From Chelatococcus asaccharovorans (lineage in GTDB: Bacteria; Pseudomonadota; Alphaproteobacteria; Rhizobiales; Beijerinckiaceae): DNA of 64,000 nt. A model generated the notes under the pieces. The model saw only the letters and a program-made list of their open reading frames with translations. It was not told the origin of the DNA and did not search any database. Each line of letters begins with the position of its first letter. Within the stretch, counting starts at the first letter, position 1. Position numbers and translations under genes: made by a program. Location: positions 1 to 64,000 of the forward strand of contig NZ_QJJK01000022.1 of the NCBI RefSeq assembly GCF_003201475.1. The letters are read 5' to 3'. Shown piece by piece: positions 18,895 through 27,433 of this stretch.

Positions 18895-20039
18895 CAATGT
18901 GTGGTCTCCGCGACCGCCTTGCTTTCGGCATCTGAAAAGCGCCCGATGTCGAATGCTTCAATCGGTGTCGTTGTCTCCCCCGTCGTTATGATCTCGGCGA
19001 GGATCGCGCCGACGCCGGGCCCCAGCTGGAAGCCGTGGCCGCAAAACGCGAAGGCATGGAGCAGGTTACTTGTTTTAGGGCTCACGCCAATGACGGGGAT
19101 GCTATCGGGCATGCGCCCCTCCAGTCCAGACCAGCTTCGGATGGCGAGCGCCTTTTTTGCAGCGGGTATCGTGTATCCCAATCGGGACAACGCAATTGCT
19201 ATCGTGTCCGCCTGAGGGCGCGAGCGTTCGGCGACGAGATCCCCCCAGCCGGCGCCGCCTCCGCCCATCACGATATTGCCTCGCTCTACTTGGCGGGCGG
19301 CGATGAACGCATCGCAGGAACCGAGAACGACATCCATTATCAGCGGAAGTGGCTCGGTGACGAGCAGGTTCGGAAGCCGTAGGTCGATCGGAACCGGTTC
19401 GCCGAACATTCTCGCGATCTCCCCGCCCCACGCACCTGCAACGTTGACCAGATGTTTCGAACGGACGACCAGCCTGTCGCAAACAGTTTCGAAGCTGTTT
19501 CCATCGAGGGCGGCCGACGACACGCGGCATTGTTCGATAATCCGCGCGCCGGCCTTTTTGGCCGCCCGAGCGAAGGCGGGGGCGACGAGCCGCGGATTGG
19601 CATCCCCATCATTTGGGGCAAGCGATCCGGCTACGGGTTTGGTCGAGAGCCACGGATAGCGTTGGCGGAGCGCGTTCGCACTGATCATCTCGAGTTGGAG
19701 CCCGTGAGTCGCAGCCCTTGTCTGATACGTTTCCAGTTCGCGGACATGATCGTCGTTCCACGCCAGCTTGAGATGTCCCGTCACACGGAACTCACAATCC
19801 TCGCCGATGAGCTCCGGAAGGCGCCCCCAGAGCGCTCGAGAGCGTGCTGCGATAGGTAGCTCGGCCAGAGTGCGGCCCTGTTGGCGAACTCCACCCATGT
19901 TCACGCCGCTCGCCTGGCCACCGCAGAGCCCTTTCTCAATCACCACAACTGAAAGGCCCGTGCGTGCGAGGTGCAGTGCCGTGGCGCAACCCATTATTCC
20001 ACCGCCGATAATCGCCACGTCAGTTTCGATCTTATCCAT
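18894..20039 (-). CDS. HcnC-like FAD-dependent amino-acid oxidoreductase (DAO fold)
   Basis: 381-residue flavoprotein of the glycine/D-amino-acid oxidase fold, probably the catalytic subunit. N-terminal DVAIIGGGIMGCATALHLAR binds FAD; VNVAGAWGGEIARMFG and the C-terminal HAFAFCGHGFQLGPGVG are typical DAO-fold signatures. It fits HcnC, OoxB and D-hydroxyproline dehydrogenase beta. The start overlaps the upstream permease stop (TGATG). Substrate likely a secondary or N-alkyl amino acid delivered by the co-encoded ABC transporter. Hydrogen cyanide synthesis itself is unlikely because of the transporter context. Confidence 0.9.
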   Translation of the reverse strand: MDKIETDVAIIGGGIMGCATALHLARTGLSVVVIEKGLCGGQASGVNMGGVRQQGRTLAELPIAARSRALWGRLPELIGEDCEFRVTGHLKLAWNDDHVRELETYQTRAATHGLQLEMISANALRQRYPWLSTKPVAGSLAPNDGDANPRLVAPAFARAAKKAGARIIEQCRVSSAALDGNSFETVCDRLVVRSKHLVNVAGAWGGEIARMFGEPVPIDLRLPNLLVTEPLPLIMDVVLGSCDAFIAARQVERGNIVMGGGGAGWGDLVAERSRPQADTIAIALSRLGYTIPAAKKALAIRSWSGLEGRMPDSIPVIGVSPKTSNLLHAFAFCGHGFQLGPGVGAILAEIITTGETTTPIEAFDIGRFSDAESKAVAETTH

Positions 20040-20830
20040 CAGCGTTCACCGACGAGGACGCGGTCGAGGCCGTACACGCGGTCGAGCAGAATCATTGCCA
20101 GGCCAGTGATAAGGATCATCAGGGCGGAAACAGCGGCCATCATTGGATCAAGCGTTTCGGACGCGTACATATACATTCTGACCGGCAAAGTGACCGTGGA
20201 AGGCGATGTCACAAAGATCGACATCGTCAGTTCATCGAAGCTCGTGATGAAGGCCAACAACCAGCCGCCGGTTATACCGGGAAGAATCATTGGGAAGGTG
20301 ATCCGACGGAAGACGGTCCAGCGAGATGCACCAAGCGAATAAGCCGCCTGCTCCGCCGACTCATCCATTCCGGAAATGGCGGCGAGGATGAGGCGCAGAG
20401 CATAGGGGCTAACCACCACCGTGTGGGAGAGAAGGAGCCAAAAGAAGCTGCCAGTCTCGCCAATCACCGTAAGCAATCGTAGGATTGCGACGCCTAGAAC
20501 GAGATGGGGAATCAACAGGGGAGACAGCAAAAGCCCGTTTATGGCATCCCGCCCAGGGAAAGAGCTCCTTGCGATCGCCAGCGCCGCGGGTATCGCCAGT
20601 AGAACCGATAAGGTTCCCGATGCCAACGCCAGCCAGAGGCTTGTCCAGAAAGAGGCAACGAAATCGGGATGGTGGAAGACGGCTTCGAGCCACCTCAGCG
20701 AGAAACTGTCCAATGGGATTTCTAGCGTCATCCCCGGCGTGAAGGCGACCATTATGACTACAACCAGCGGCGCCAGCAGGAACACCACGAGCAGAAGGTG
20801 GAAAGTGAGCGAGAGCGGGCCATTTCGCAT
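20039..20830 (-). CDS. ABC transporter permease (PotC-like)
   Basis: 263-residue inner-membrane permease with about six hydrophobic segments, the first being LTFHLLLVVFLLAPLVVVI. The cytoplasmic EAA loop reads EQAAYSLGASRWTVFRRITF. It is the usual length for the second permease of polyamine-type importers. Coupled by TGATG to genes on both sides. Works with the PotB-like permease, the ATPase and the distal binding protein of this operon. Confidence 0.9.
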   Translation of the reverse strand: MRNGPLSLTFHLLLVVFLLAPLVVVIMVAFTPGMTLEIPLDSFSLRWLEAVFHHPDFVASFWTSLWLALASGTLSVLLAIPAALAIARSSFPGRDAINGLLLSPLLIPHLVLGVAILRLLTVIGETGSFFWLLLSHTVVVSPYALRLILAAISGMDESAEQAAYSLGASRWTVFRRITFPMILPGITGGWLLAFITSFDELTMSIFVTSPSTVTLPVRMYMYASETLDPMMAAVSALMILITGLAMILLDRVYGLDRVLVGER

Positions 20831-21675
20831 CAGCCAATACTCCGGCGCTGTTCGCGCTCCAACATCGCGTTGTAAGCGAGCATGATCGCCAGGTTGGTCG
20901 CGAGCAGGACGAACGCGATCGCTGCGCCAAGCGGCCAGTTCAGTTGCGTCAGGTACTCGTCATAAACGACTGTAGCCACCGTCTTCACTCGCCGGCCGCC
21001 GAGAAGGCCAGGGATCGCGAATGAGCTCGCAGCAAGACCGAATACGATAAGGCTACCGGAAAGTATTCCCGGAATAATCTGCGGGAATACGATCCGTCGT
21101 AAGACGGTGGACTTGCTTGCGCCAAGCGACAGCCCAGCAGATTCCACCATAGGGTCGAGCTTCTGCAGGGAAGCCCAGACTGGAATGATCATGAATGGCA
21201 GCAGGACGTGCACGAGGGCAATGACGACTGCCGGCTCACGGTAGAGAAGGCGCAGCGTCGGAATGTCAAATGCCCTGAGAAGTTGATTGAATGGCCCACT
21301 GGGACCGAGCACCACGCTCCAGCCAAAGGTCCTAACAACCACGGAAATGAGGAGAGGAGCCAGAAGCACGATCAGGAAGATCGACTTCCATGGGCTCCGC
21401 ATACGTGAAACAATGTATGCTTCAGGAACGCCGATTAGAAGGCAAACCACGGTAGTTATAACAGATATCCGCAGCGTTCTAACGAATATTTCGATGTAAT
21501 ATTCGTCCGTGACGACCCGGAGATAGTTTGAGACGGTAAAACCTTCCCCCATTCCCGCGCTGTGACTATAAGTTTGGAAAGATAGCACCACGGTCATCGC
21601 AAGCGGGAGACACAACACCACGAGGTAAAGCGCGAGCATCGGAACTGTGAGAAGAAAGGGGCCCCTGCGTGTCAT
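20830..21675 (-). CDS. ABC transporter permease (PotB-like)
   Basis: 281-residue permease with six predicted membrane segments (for example LTVPMLALYLVVLCLPLAMT and SIFLIVLLAPLLISVVV). The EAA loop is VESAGLSLGASKSTVLRRIVF. The ATG at 21675 overlaps the ATPase stop by four bases (ATGA), which fixes the start better than a longer frame beginning 36 bases upstream. Partner of the PotC-like permease. Confidence 0.9.
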   Translation of the reverse strand: MTRRGPFLLTVPMLALYLVVLCLPLAMTVVLSFQTYSHSAGMGEGFTVSNYLRVVTDEYYIEIFVRTLRISVITTVVCLLIGVPEAYIVSRMRSPWKSIFLIVLLAPLLISVVVRTFGWSVVLGPSGPFNQLLRAFDIPTLRLLYREPAVVIALVHVLLPFMIIPVWASLQKLDPMVESAGLSLGASKSTVLRRIVFPQIIPGILSGSLIVFGLAASSFAIPGLLGGRRVKTVATVVYDEYLTQLNWPLGAAIAFVLLATNLAIMLAYNAMLEREQRRSIG

Positions 21676-22709
21676 GCGACCGACACCACACGAAGTGAGG
21701 TCGGATCCCAACTCAGCGAGACTGGCTGATCGATATCCCAGCTGGGTCCGGCGTTGTTTGCGGTCAGGACCATCAAAGGACCGAGCGGTCCGGTCACCTC
21801 ATACATCCATTGGCTTCCGAGGAAGAAGCGCTGCGTTACGGTTCCTGGAACGGCTCCTTGGCGCGGATCGTTGATCCTCACCTTTTCCGGGCGAAGGCAC
21901 ATAAGATGACGGCCCATCCTGGTACCATGAGCACTCGGTACAGCAATGCCTTTCACATGGGCGCTGCCATCGCAAGCGAGTTCGACCTCGAGCAAGTTAG
22001 CTTTCCCGACGAAGCCGGAAATAAAGGCGTTCCGAGGATGTTCGTAAAGTGAGAATGGGGTATCGGCCTGAGTTATCTTGCCGCTCTCCATGACAATTAC
22101 GCGATCGCTGATAGACAATGCTTCCGACTGGTCATGCGTCACCATGATCGTCGTCGTGCCGACTGTCTGCTGAATGCGTCTGAGTTCGAATTGCATCTCC
22201 TCACGGAGTTTTGCGTCCAGGTTCGATAGGGGTTCGTCGAGAAGCAGGACCGGCGGTGCGATGACGAGGGCGCGGGCCAGTGCAACACGCTGCTTCTGTC
22301 CGCCCGAAAGCTGGCGCGGATAGCGGTCTGCGTACTGGTTGAGCTTCACCAAACCCAAAGCATCCGACACGCGTCTATCTATTTCGGCTCGCGGAACCTT
22401 TCGCATCTCCAGGCCAAATGCGACGTTGCGGGCGACAGTCATATGCGGGAAGAGCGCATAGGCCTGAAAGACAATGCCGAGACCGCGCCGGTTCGGTGCA
22501 AGCCGAGTTACGTCGGTACCGTCAAGTTCGATTCGGCCTGCGGTAGCCTCCACGAGCCCCGCAATCATTTGTAATGTCGTTGTTTTGCCGCATCCGGACG
22601 GTCCGAGCAGCGAGACAAAGGCGCCGCGGTCGACCGACAGGTCGATCTCCGCAACCGCGGCAACATCACCGTAGCGCTTGGTCAGCCCAAACAGTTCCAA
22701 TGCCGCCAT
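21672..22709 (-). CDS. ABC transporter ATP-binding protein (PotA-like)
   Basis: 345-residue ATPase, first gene of the seven-gene operon. Walker [10 protein letters not shown], signature [15 protein letters not shown], Walker [20 protein letters not shown] and switch His in [10 protein letters not shown] are all present. A C-terminal TOBE-type domain from about residue 235 is typical of polyamine, opine and iron importers. Divergent from an IclR regulator whose operator-like palindrome lies in the gap. Confidence 0.93.
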   Translation of the reverse strand: MAALELFGLTKRYGDVAAVAEIDLSVDRGAFVSLLGPSGCGKTTTLQMIAGLVEATAGRIELDGTDVTRLAPNRRGLGIVFQAYALFPHMTVARNVAFGLEMRKVPRAEIDRRVSDALGLVKLNQYADRYPRQLSGGQKQRVALARALVIAPPVLLLDEPLSNLDAKLREEMQFELRRIQQTVGTTTIMVTHDQSEALSISDRVIVMESGKITQADTPFSLYEHPRNAFISGFVGKANLLEVELACDGSAHVKGIAVPSAHGTRMGRHLMCLRPEKVRINDPRQGAVPGTVTQRFFLGSQWMYEVTGPLGPLMVLTANNAGPSWDIDQPVSLSWDPTSLRVVSVA

Positions 22710-22805
22710 TCAGTCGGCCCCTCTTTTGAATGATTGAAAGGAATCAACAACCGGGAGCGCTTGCGGTCAACAATTTGTCCTGCTATTTGAGAAAAAATGG
22801 TTATC

Positions 22806-22823
22806 TTTCCCATATAATGGAAA
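22806..22823. promoter_or_regulatory. IclR operator-like palindrome covering the iclR ribosome-binding site
   Basis: TTTCC-catataat-GGAAA is an 18-base imperfect palindrome (14 of 18 positions symmetric) in the gap between the divergent ABC operon and the IclR gene. Its right arm supplies the GGA of the Shine-Dalgarno for the GTG at 22828. The arms resemble the GGAAA/TTTCC words of known IclR-family sites. Binding here would repress iclR and could regulate the operon. Confidence 0.5.
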
Positions 22824-22827
22824 AAAT

Positions 22828-23670
22828 GTGCGCAATAATCTTGAAATATCCCAAATTCAGGCTGCCGAGAAAGGAGGCTCCCAGACCTTGGCGCGGGCGG
22901 CGGATGTATTAAAAATCGTCGCGCGAGCCGGTCCCGACGGGGTAAGGCTGACGGATCTTCTACCCCAGCTCGATCTGACGCGCTCAACGCTTCACAGGAT
23001 CATGCAGTCATTGGAAGCGATAGAGTATCTTGAACGTGTGCCTGGAACGCGACGCTACCGATTGGGGCTAGAACTATTCACCCTGGCGGTACAGGCGGCC
23101 AACCCGACCGGACTGCTCGATCTCTGCCGTCCGGGGCTTCTTCGCTTGGCTGCCGGCACGGGTGACACGGTGTTTTTGCTGGTGCCGCAAGGGTACGACG
23201 CGGTGTGCCTCGATAGGATCGACGGCCAGTTCCCAATCCGGGCTCTCACGGAAGGAATAGGCGGAAGGATTCCTCTGGGCTTAGGATCCGGACCGTTGAT
23301 CCTCCTCGCGTACATGCCAAGGGAGGTGCAGGAGGAGATCCTTTCAAATAATCTCTCGCGGTTGGTCGGTCGCACCCTCTCCGACGAAATCGAGTTGCGG
23401 GCCGCTCTTGTGAAGGCGCGCGAGGAAGGGGCTATGGTCTTTCCGCGGGGGATTATGTTTCCCGCCATCGGCAACGTCGCGGTACCACTCGTCGATCGGC
23501 AAGGCAATGCGGTCGCGGCCATCTCAATCACAGGTATCAGTGAACGCTTCAGCGAGCAGCGTATCAAGGTCATGCTCGCGCTTCTACGACGAGAGAAGGC
23601 TGAGATTGAAGAAAGGCTCAACCCGATGGATGTCAGGCTGCTCAACCAGCAGCGTTCCCGGGCTTCTTAG
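22828..23670 (+). CDS. IclR-family regulator
   Basis: 280-residue regulator. The N-terminal winged HTH (TLARAADVLKIVARAGPDGV, then RLTDLLPQLDLTRSTLHRIM) is followed by a C-terminal effector domain with GTGDTVFLLVPQGYDAVCLDR and GIMFPAIGNVAVPLVDRQGN. GTG start just after a GGAAAAA stretch. Divergent from the ABC transporter/dehydrogenase operon, so it probably controls that operon in response to the imported compound. A remaining 212 bases to the next gene hold nothing recognisable. Confidence 0.88.
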   Translation: MRNNLEISQIQAAEKGGSQTLARAADVLKIVARAGPDGVRLTDLLPQLDLTRSTLHRIMQSLEAIEYLERVPGTRRYRLGLELFTLAVQAANPTGLLDLCRPGLLRLAAGTGDTVFLLVPQGYDAVCLDRIDGQFPIRALTEGIGGRIPLGLGSGPLILLAYMPREVQEEILSNNLSRLVGRTLSDEIELRAALVKAREEGAMVFPRGIMFPAIGNVAVPLVDRQGNAVAAISITGISERFSEQRIKVMLALLRREKAEIEERLNPMDVRLLNQQRSRAS

Positions 23671-23882
23671 CGTCGCTGTCGATAGTGATTTCCATTAGCC
23701 ACTCAGTCTGCTGAATGAGACGATGCCGGCTCGGTCGGAAAGCTGGCAGGCCGTGGCACATGCGGTCCCTCAATATTCGCGTTCTGCTATCTTTGCCTTG
23801 GTAGATCTTGGCGAAGGGTCCCCGAAGCCTCCAAGCGTGATCCTCGATGCTTCCGGAAGCCGTTGAACCCGCGCCAGAAATG

Positions 23883-24833
23883 TCAGGCCGAGGTCCGGAA
23901 CCGCGCAAGACTTCCTGCGTGCATGACCTTGCCCGGCAGCGCGTGGCCAAACAACCGCTCCGCGGATCTTGCGCATTCGATCAGCGCCTCAAGGTCGATT
24001 CCCGTTTCAATACCCATTTCCTGGCACATGAAGACGATGTCTTCGCTGCAGACGTTGCCTGCCGCTCCCTTATGCTCGGCGAATGGACAACCGCCGAGAC
24101 CGGCGACCGAGCTATCAAACTGGTCTACCCCCATACGTAAGGCAGCATAGACGTTTGGCATGCCCGTTCCGCGTGTATCGTGCAAATGCAAACCTACCTT
24201 GAAGTTGGGCCAACGCTCGCGTACTGCGCCGATGCGGTACTCGATATCTCTAGGTGTCGCGAACCCTACCGTATCCGCCAGGTAGAGTCCCTTAAGGGGC
24301 TGGCCATACTCAGCAGCCAAATCAACTATGTGCTGCCCCATCTCCAATACGCGGGATGTTGGAACCTCACCTTCATAACTGCATCCAAAGGCGGTCATGA
24401 TGTATCCCCACTCTAGCCTGATCGCGTTCTCGCGGTAGGTATTGAGCCAGAGACGCTGCTCCTGAAGCGTTTCCTCGATGCTGCGGTTCGTGTTCTTTTT
24501 CGAGAAGGTTTCCGAGGCCGTTACGCGGATGGACCCGACGACGTCGAGCGGCAGTTCGAGAGCACGCTCCAACCCTTGTTGGTTAAGCCACAAGCCGGTG
24601 TATCGAACGCCCGGCTTCTTCTTGATCGCCTTAGCGACTTCCGTCGCATCGGCCATGGAAGGGACACGTTTTGGATTGACGAACGACACACAGTCGATCT
24701 GCTTCAACCCTGTCTCAGCAAGGGATTCGATGAATTTGACCTTTTCCTGAACCGTGAGCTGCTTCACTTCGATCTGGATGCCTTCGCGAGGGCCTTCCTC
24801 GTGAATATGGACAAACTTCGGAAAATCGGACAC
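23883..24833 (-). CDS. Hydroxymethylglutaryl-CoA lyase family enzyme
   Basis: 316-residue TIM-barrel lyase that would split HMG-CoA into acetoacetate and acetyl-CoA, the final step of leucine/isovalerate-type breakdown. Motifs are HIHEEGPREGIQIE (with the catalytic Arg), metal-binding GLHLHDTRGTGMPN, and SVAGLGGCPFAEHKGAAGNV, which contains the family's active-site Cys. The HIHEEGPREG start differs slightly from the usual VEVGPRDGLQ, so a relative acting on a longer 3-hydroxy-3-methyl acyl-CoA is possible. GTG start with GGGTGA upstream. It stands alone on the minus strand, divergent from a hydratase gene. Confidence 0.87.
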   Translation of the reverse strand: MSDFPKFVHIHEEGPREGIQIEVKQLTVQEKVKFIESLAETGLKQIDCVSFVNPKRVPSMADATEVAKAIKKKPGVRYTGLWLNQQGLERALELPLDVVGSIRVTASETFSKKNTNRSIEETLQEQRLWLNTYRENAIRLEWGYIMTAFGCSYEGEVPTSRVLEMGQHIVDLAAEYGQPLKGLYLADTVGFATPRDIEYRIGAVRERWPNFKVGLHLHDTRGTGMPNVYAALRMGVDQFDSSVAGLGGCPFAEHKGAAGNVCSEDIVFMCQEMGIETGIDLEALIECARSAERLFGHALPGKVMHAGSLARFRTSA

Positions 24834-24850
24834 GCTTCACCCCGCGAGTT

Positions 24851-24864
24851 AACATACGAATGTT
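24851..24864. promoter_or_regulatory. Operator-like palindrome, site 2 of 4 (AACAT-ACGA-ATGTT)
   Basis: Perfect 5-4-5 inverted repeat between the divergent HMG-CoA lyase and enoyl-CoA hydratase genes, followed by TGTTTTTATAATTTATG. TATAAT inside this tail can be a -10 box for the plus strand, so a bound repressor would block it. Same pattern as at 10412, 30012 and 39014. Confidence 0.6.
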
Positions 24865-24947
24865 TGTTTTTATAATTTATGCGGGGCGCGCGCACAATGT
24901 TGAAACCGCGACTGATACCATGCAGCGCGATGGAGGATACGCCTGCG

Positions 24948-25736
24948 ATGACGATACGAACGGAGATTCAGGACGATGTGGCTTGGGTGATCATCGACCG
25001 GCCGGAGAAGCGCAATGCGATTGACGTCCAGGCTCACGAGCAATTAAGTGAACTTTGGCCACGCTTGGAAGACAGGAGGGATGTTCGGGTCATCGTCCTG
25101 ACCGGGACTGGCGATCAGGCCTTCTGTTCCGGCGCGGACATCGGTACGTTTTTGCCATTTCTGTCATCGCGGATAGCCGACGGAGAAGATCCCGGCCATT
25201 TTTGCGGCCTGACGCATCGTAGGCTTCGAAAGCCCGTGATCGCAGCAATCAACGGTGCCGCACTTGGGGGCGGGCTCGAACTCGCACTGGCGGCCGACTT
25301 GCGAATCGCTGCCTCGACGGCGACGTTCGCGCTTCCGGAGGTGAAGATCGGTGCGATCGCGGGCGCCGGCGGAATAAGCCGCCTCGCCCGAATGATCCCG
25401 TCGGCCGTCGCGGCGCGGATGATCCTGACGGGAGATGCCATCGATGCGGCTCGAGCGCTCGAAATCGGTCTCGTTTCCGATGTCGTGCCTCCAGCCGAGT
25501 TGCAAGTTTTTGTTCAAAATGTGGCGGCTTCCATCGCCCGGTGTCCCGAAGAAGCAGTCACACTCAGCCTCGGGGTGTTTCGTAACGCAGGGGAACTCAC
25601 GCTGGAAGCTCTTTTGGTCGAGGAGCGAAAAGCGTTCCGGGCGATCGCCGGGACAGAGGCATTTGCTTCGGCGCACGCCAAGTTCTGCGCGCGGCGCGCC
25701 AGCCCCATGTCGACGGAGGATCGGGCACGTGCTTGA
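24948..25736 (+). CDS. Enoyl-CoA hydratase/isomerase family enzyme
   Basis: Second crotonase of the pathway, 262 residues. Oxyanion regions are VIVLTGTGDQAFCSGADIGT and AAINGAALGGGLELALAADLRIA, followed by FALPEVKIGAIAGAGGISRL with the catalytic Glu. The ATG at 24948 is chosen because GGAGG lies 12 bases upstream and the fold begins there; upstream Met codons are possible. It overlaps the next gene by eight bases and shares the divergent, operator-bearing gap with the lyase gene. Confidence 0.88.
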   Translation: MTIRTEIQDDVAWVIIDRPEKRNAIDVQAHEQLSELWPRLEDRRDVRVIVLTGTGDQAFCSGADIGTFLPFLSSRIADGEDPGHFCGLTHRRLRKPVIAAINGAALGGGLELALAADLRIAASTATFALPEVKIGAIAGAGGISRLARMIPSAVAARMILTGDAIDAARALEIGLVSDVVPPAELQVFVQNVAASIARCPEEAVTLSLGVFRNAGELTLEALLVEERKAFRAIAGTEAFASAHAKFCARRASPMSTEDRARA

Positions 25737-26289
25737 AGCGCCCCGCAGAAGGCCCCTTAACCACCGGCGCACGGTGACATACGAAAGCTTTGAGCGTGAG
25801 GACGGCCTGTTCGACATTGAAGCGTCTGTTTACGACACCAAAGGCCACATTTATTCAGATCGGGAGCGTGGGCAGCTCAAACCTGGCGAGCCTGTTCATG
25901 ACATCCGTGCGAGGCTCACCATAAACGACTGCTACGTGGTCATCGACTTCGCCACGGAAATGGCGGCAGTGCCGTTCGCCTATTGTCGGGGGGCTGTGGA
26001 CCCGCAGCGATTGGTGGGATGCTGCATAGTCAGGGGATGGCGGAAGGCAGTGGACCAAGCCTTCGGCCCTCGTCGCGGATGTACGCATCTGCGCGATCTC
26101 GTCCTCGGCATGGGTACGGTCGCTTTCCAGACATTGTCGGCCAACACCGATGAGAAGCGGTTCACCGCGGGTCTGACCGACTCCGACGTGGTCGAGAAGC
26201 CCAGCTTTCTTGGCGGGTGCCATTCCTGGGCTATCTCAAGTCCCGTGGTCAAATCCTTCTTTCCCCAGTTTTACGAGCCCGAGGACTGA
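25729..26289 (+). CDS. DUF2889-family protein
   Basis: 186-residue protein I recognise as DUF2889. Characteristic segments are RRTVTYESFEREDGLFDIEA, HDIRARLTINDCYVVIDFAT, and GCTHLRDLVLGMGTVAFQTL, with conserved His and Cys. GGAGGA nine bases before the GTG at 25729 sets the start, and the gene overlaps the hydratase stop by eight bases. The same frame is open upstream inside the hydratase gene, but that part is antisense-like noise. No known function; its coupling to an enoyl-CoA hydratase suggests a role in acyl-CoA or aromatic breakdown. Confidence 0.82.
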   Translation: MLEAPRRRPLNHRRTVTYESFEREDGLFDIEASVYDTKGHIYSDRERGQLKPGEPVHDIRARLTINDCYVVIDFATEMAAVPFAYCRGAVDPQRLVGCCIVRGWRKAVDQAFGPRRGCTHLRDLVLGMGTVAFQTLSANTDEKRFTAGLTDSDVVEKPSFLGGCHSWAISSPVVKSFFPQFYEPED

Positions 26290-26305
26290 AGACGGAACTG
26301 GAGCC

Positions 26306-27418
26306 TTACGACTTTAGTAGATGATTGTGCTCGCCAACCCTTGGTGCGCGAAGTTGGGCAGGGGAGGTGGCAAGGGCATCTACCACTGGCACAGTTGTGC
26401 CAATGATTGTGCGGCCGTCCCAGGTCTCGATGGTCCTTTCGAACGCGCCGGTCGTCCTGAAATGTTCGTCCGCCATAGCCTCATCAACATCCCGAACCTT
26501 CGCGCAGCAGCAGTCTGATCCCAGCAGACTGTCCCAGTGATCGGCGGTATTCCGAGCGATGATCGCAGCAACGGCGCGTCTTGTCCGCTCGGGATCCAGC
26601 TGATCGTCACGATATTCTTCGGGCAATTCCAGCAGTTCACAGAACCGCTCCCAGAAGCGGTCCTCGATCGGCGCCGCAGCTACGAAGGCGCCGTCGCCAG
26701 CCCGATAGATGGCATAGCGCGGTGAACCGCCCGTCAGAAGTGATTCCGATGGCGTCGGCGCTTTTCCCGATACCGACTTCTCCCCGACCGCCCAGTACTG
26801 CAGGGCAAACAAGTTGCGGCTCATGGCGATGTCGAGATGACCTCCTATCCCAGTCCTGTCCTTGCGTCTTAGGGCCAAAAGTATATTCATTACAGCTGGA
26901 TAACTGCCACCAGCGATATCGGCGATCGTCACCTGCGGCACGCTCGGTTCCCCGGCGGAACCTTTCGTGAGTGAGAGCAGACCGGCTTCCGCACAGTAGT
27001 TGAGATCGTGTCCGGCTTTCATGTTGTTCGGCCCCGTCTGGCCGTAACCGGTTATCGAACAGTAGATGATGCCAGGATTGATCGCACGGACTGCGTCGTA
27101 TCCGAACCCAAGTCTCTGCATCACTCCGGGGCGAAATTGTTCGACAAGCACGTCCGCTGCTCGGAGAAGCGGCTCGAGCGTCTCGAAGGCACTGGCGGCC
27201 TTCAAGTCAATGCTCACCGACTTCTTGCCGCGGTTGAGCATTGCAAACGCGATACTTTCGTCGGTAGCAAAAGGTGGAATTTGGCGCAGTTCGTCTCCGG
27301 TATGCAGCCTTTCGACCTTGATTACCTCAGCGCCGGCCTCGGCGAGGATGAGGCTCGCCATCGGTCCTGGCAGATGAAAGCTGAAGTCAAGTACCTTGAC
27401 GTCTTCAAGAGGAAGCAT
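26306..27418 (-). CDS. CoA transferase, CaiB/BaiF (class III) family
   Basis: 370-residue class III CoA transferase or acyl-CoA racemase. The N-terminal VKVLDFSFHLPGPMASLILA leads to AEVIKVERLHTGDELRQIPP and KKSVSIDLK. The nucleophilic Asp is expected in HDLNYCAEAGLL. It is the last gene of the minus-strand acyl-CoA dehydrogenase-biotin carboxylase unit, 15 bases downstream of the latter. It may activate the starting acid using a pathway CoA ester, or racemise a methyl-branched acyl-CoA. The two activities cannot be separated from sequence alone. Confidence 0.88.
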   Translation of the reverse strand: MLPLEDVKVLDFSFHLPGPMASLILAEAGAEVIKVERLHTGDELRQIPPFATDESIAFAMLNRGKKSVSIDLKAASAFETLEPLLRAADVLVEQFRPGVMQRLGFGYDAVRAINPGIIYCSITGYGQTGPNNMKAGHDLNYCAEAGLLSLTKGSAGEPSVPQVTIADIAGGSYPAVMNILLALRRKDRTGIGGHLDIAMSRNLFALQYWAVGEKSVSGKAPTPSESLLTGGSPRYAIYRAGDGAFVAAAPIEDRFWERFCELLELPEEYRDDQLDPERTRRAVAAIIARNTADHWDSLLGSDCCCAKVRDVDEAMADEHFRTTGAFERTIETWDGRTIIGTTVPVVDALATSPAQLRAPRVGEHNHLLKS

Positions 27419-27433
27419 CGTCCCATCGCTCCT

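Noticed and set aside
25435-25728. N-terminal extension of the DUF2889 protein
   Set aside because: This part overlaps the hydratase gene almost fully and shows no family features; the GTG at 25729 has GGAGGA upstream.
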